Source: Dimorphilus gyrociliatus
Taxonomy: Eukaryota > Annelida > Polychaeta > Dinophilidae
Direction of reading: 5' to 3'
NCBI GenBank assembly: GCA_904063045.1
Contig: CAJFCJ010000008.1
Coordinates: 1,240,001 to 1,304,000, forward strand
Length of the DNA stretch: 64,000 nucleotides
Shown here one piece after another: positions 62,872 through 64,000 of this stretch (its first letter is position 1; the number at the start of each line of letters is the position of its first letter). Below the pieces are notes generated by a model. That model was not told where the DNA came from, did not search any database, and worked only from the letters and a program-made list of their open reading frames with translations. A program made the position numbers and the translations under genes.

Positions 62872-64000
62872 GTAAGTTGATTTGTTTTCCTTTAATATGT
62901 ATAGTATATACAGTTCATCGCCGTCTCCTTTGCTGTCGGTTTGGATTTCTGTAGGGACAATAATAGCTTCAGGCTCTTTTAGCTTGTTTTCTTTATAAAG
63001 TAACGTTTTCACATATACACAAGCACAAAAAACGATATGGGGATTTGAAAGATAAACGAATTGCTGATCATTTTCTTTGAAATAGAGTAGGTAAATATTC
63101 AAATAAATTCAGGTTTTGTTCCCAAAAAATCCTAGTAAGAAGAAAGGATATATTGCTCATAGTAGAATGTTTAGTTATTGTTATTGGCTAAAAATTACGT
63201 AAAGCCTAGTATTTTTTCCCCAGCATAAAATAAGGCTTTCTCAAAAATTAAGCGAATGGAACACCTTTAGTCTATACTATTTCATAATTCTTTTCATAAA
63301 GCATTCATTTTAGTACACCTAAGCTTTCAATGTATACTTAACGCTCAGCAGCATTTACATAGTACAATATTATAATGGACGTTTTCAACGCTTTATAAGT
63401 CGTACGAAGCGCGTTAAAAGAAGGTTTCTTTCGAGAATTTGAATAGAACATGTTAAAATAATAGCTTCTCAAAAGAGAAAGTATTAACAATTCTGTCGCA
63501 ATTTATAAATTATTTACAACAAAACTAGAATACGTATTATCTCCAGAAGCATAAAACAAGGTTAGTAGATAATTCAAGGTAAAAAGATTGCCATTAAAGG
63601 TCAAAATACTTAAAGATGGCCACCAACAGATATCACAGTTTGATAATTTGCAATGTTCTATAATATATAAAAAGTAACATTTCTGTAGTGGAATTCTTAT
63701 CAACAGAAATTTTTCCCAAATTCTTCAAATATTAATTTTTTTCATGAGGGAGATAATCAAATTTTTTGTGATAACAGATAAATTCTTTCAACATTTACTT
63801 TTCCTCTAGATATAATTTCGTTTAAAATTTATATAGCAATGATCAACTTTCCATTGATTCTGTGCATAAATAATAGTCCTTTAATTATAGAAGAGAAGAG
63901 GAAGCAAATTGTCACATATTACAAATCAGTCTAAAAAGAAACAAACAATTTCAAAGTAAAAGATTAACATTGAATATAGAATATGCGGAGGTATAAAAAT
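62872..64000 (+). other. start of intron 2 of the leucokinin-type receptor, open to the window edge
   Basis: Begins GTAAGT and runs to the end of the window without a recognisable TM6-TM7 exon on the plus strand. Minus-strand frames here are noise. Confidence 0.75.

Noticed and set aside
1-64000. Transposase, reverse transcriptase, rRNA or CRISPR sequences
   Set aside because: I looked for catalytic motifs, long coding blocks, conserved RNA cores and regularly spaced repeats and found none. This is a reading by eye and could miss strongly decayed copies.

Overview
This is animal nuclear DNA. It is very AT-rich (roughly 30% G+C by eye), crowded with TA and GA/CT microsatellites, and its genes are split by GT-AG introns from about 54 bp to 11 kb. 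The receptor families and the molluscan/annelid-like M2 to M3 wording of the channel subunits point to a protostome, most likely a spiralian (annelid, mollusc or relative). No species can be named from the sequence alone.

I can support five protein-coding genes with complete or near-complete exon chains. (1) + strand, 6220-21141: a nicotinic acetylcholine receptor (nAChR) alpha-type subunit, 7 exons, 499 aa, with an 11.3 kb first intron. (2) - strand, 28166-24143: a tail-to-tail paralogue, 7 coding exon positions, 484 aa, with identical intron phases and nearly identical exon lengths. Its pore-lining M2 exon is present twice, which suggests mutually exclusive splicing. (3) - strand, 42438-40591: a 10-exon GH18 chitinase with an intact catalytic motif and a hydrophobic C-terminal tail. 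(4) + strand, 52155-57125: a complete 3-exon class A GPCR of luqin/RYamide-receptor type. (5) + strand, 61144 to beyond the window: a leucokinin (lymnokinin) receptor-like GPCR with two coding exons visible; the TM6-TM7 exon lies past base 64000.

The two nAChR subunits both carry Pro-Ala-Lys at the cytoplasmic mouth of M2 instead of the cation-channel Gly-Glu-Lys, so both are predicted to form acetylcholine-gated anion channels. Convergent arrangement and matching intron phases show that they are duplicates. The two GPCR genes sit 4 kb apart in the same orientation and share both intron positions, which suggests an old tandem pair. All genes except the chitinase belong to neuronal signalling.

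The rest of the window is introns and intergenic DNA. I saw no tRNA, rRNA, CRISPR or intact transposase or reverse-transcriptase gene there. It holds microsatellites, a recurrent TATACTGTATA motif, about a dozen sites resembling the CTCF core (YAGRKGGCRS), one 27-bp perfect inverted repeat, and a few weak candidate exons that are listed with low confidence.
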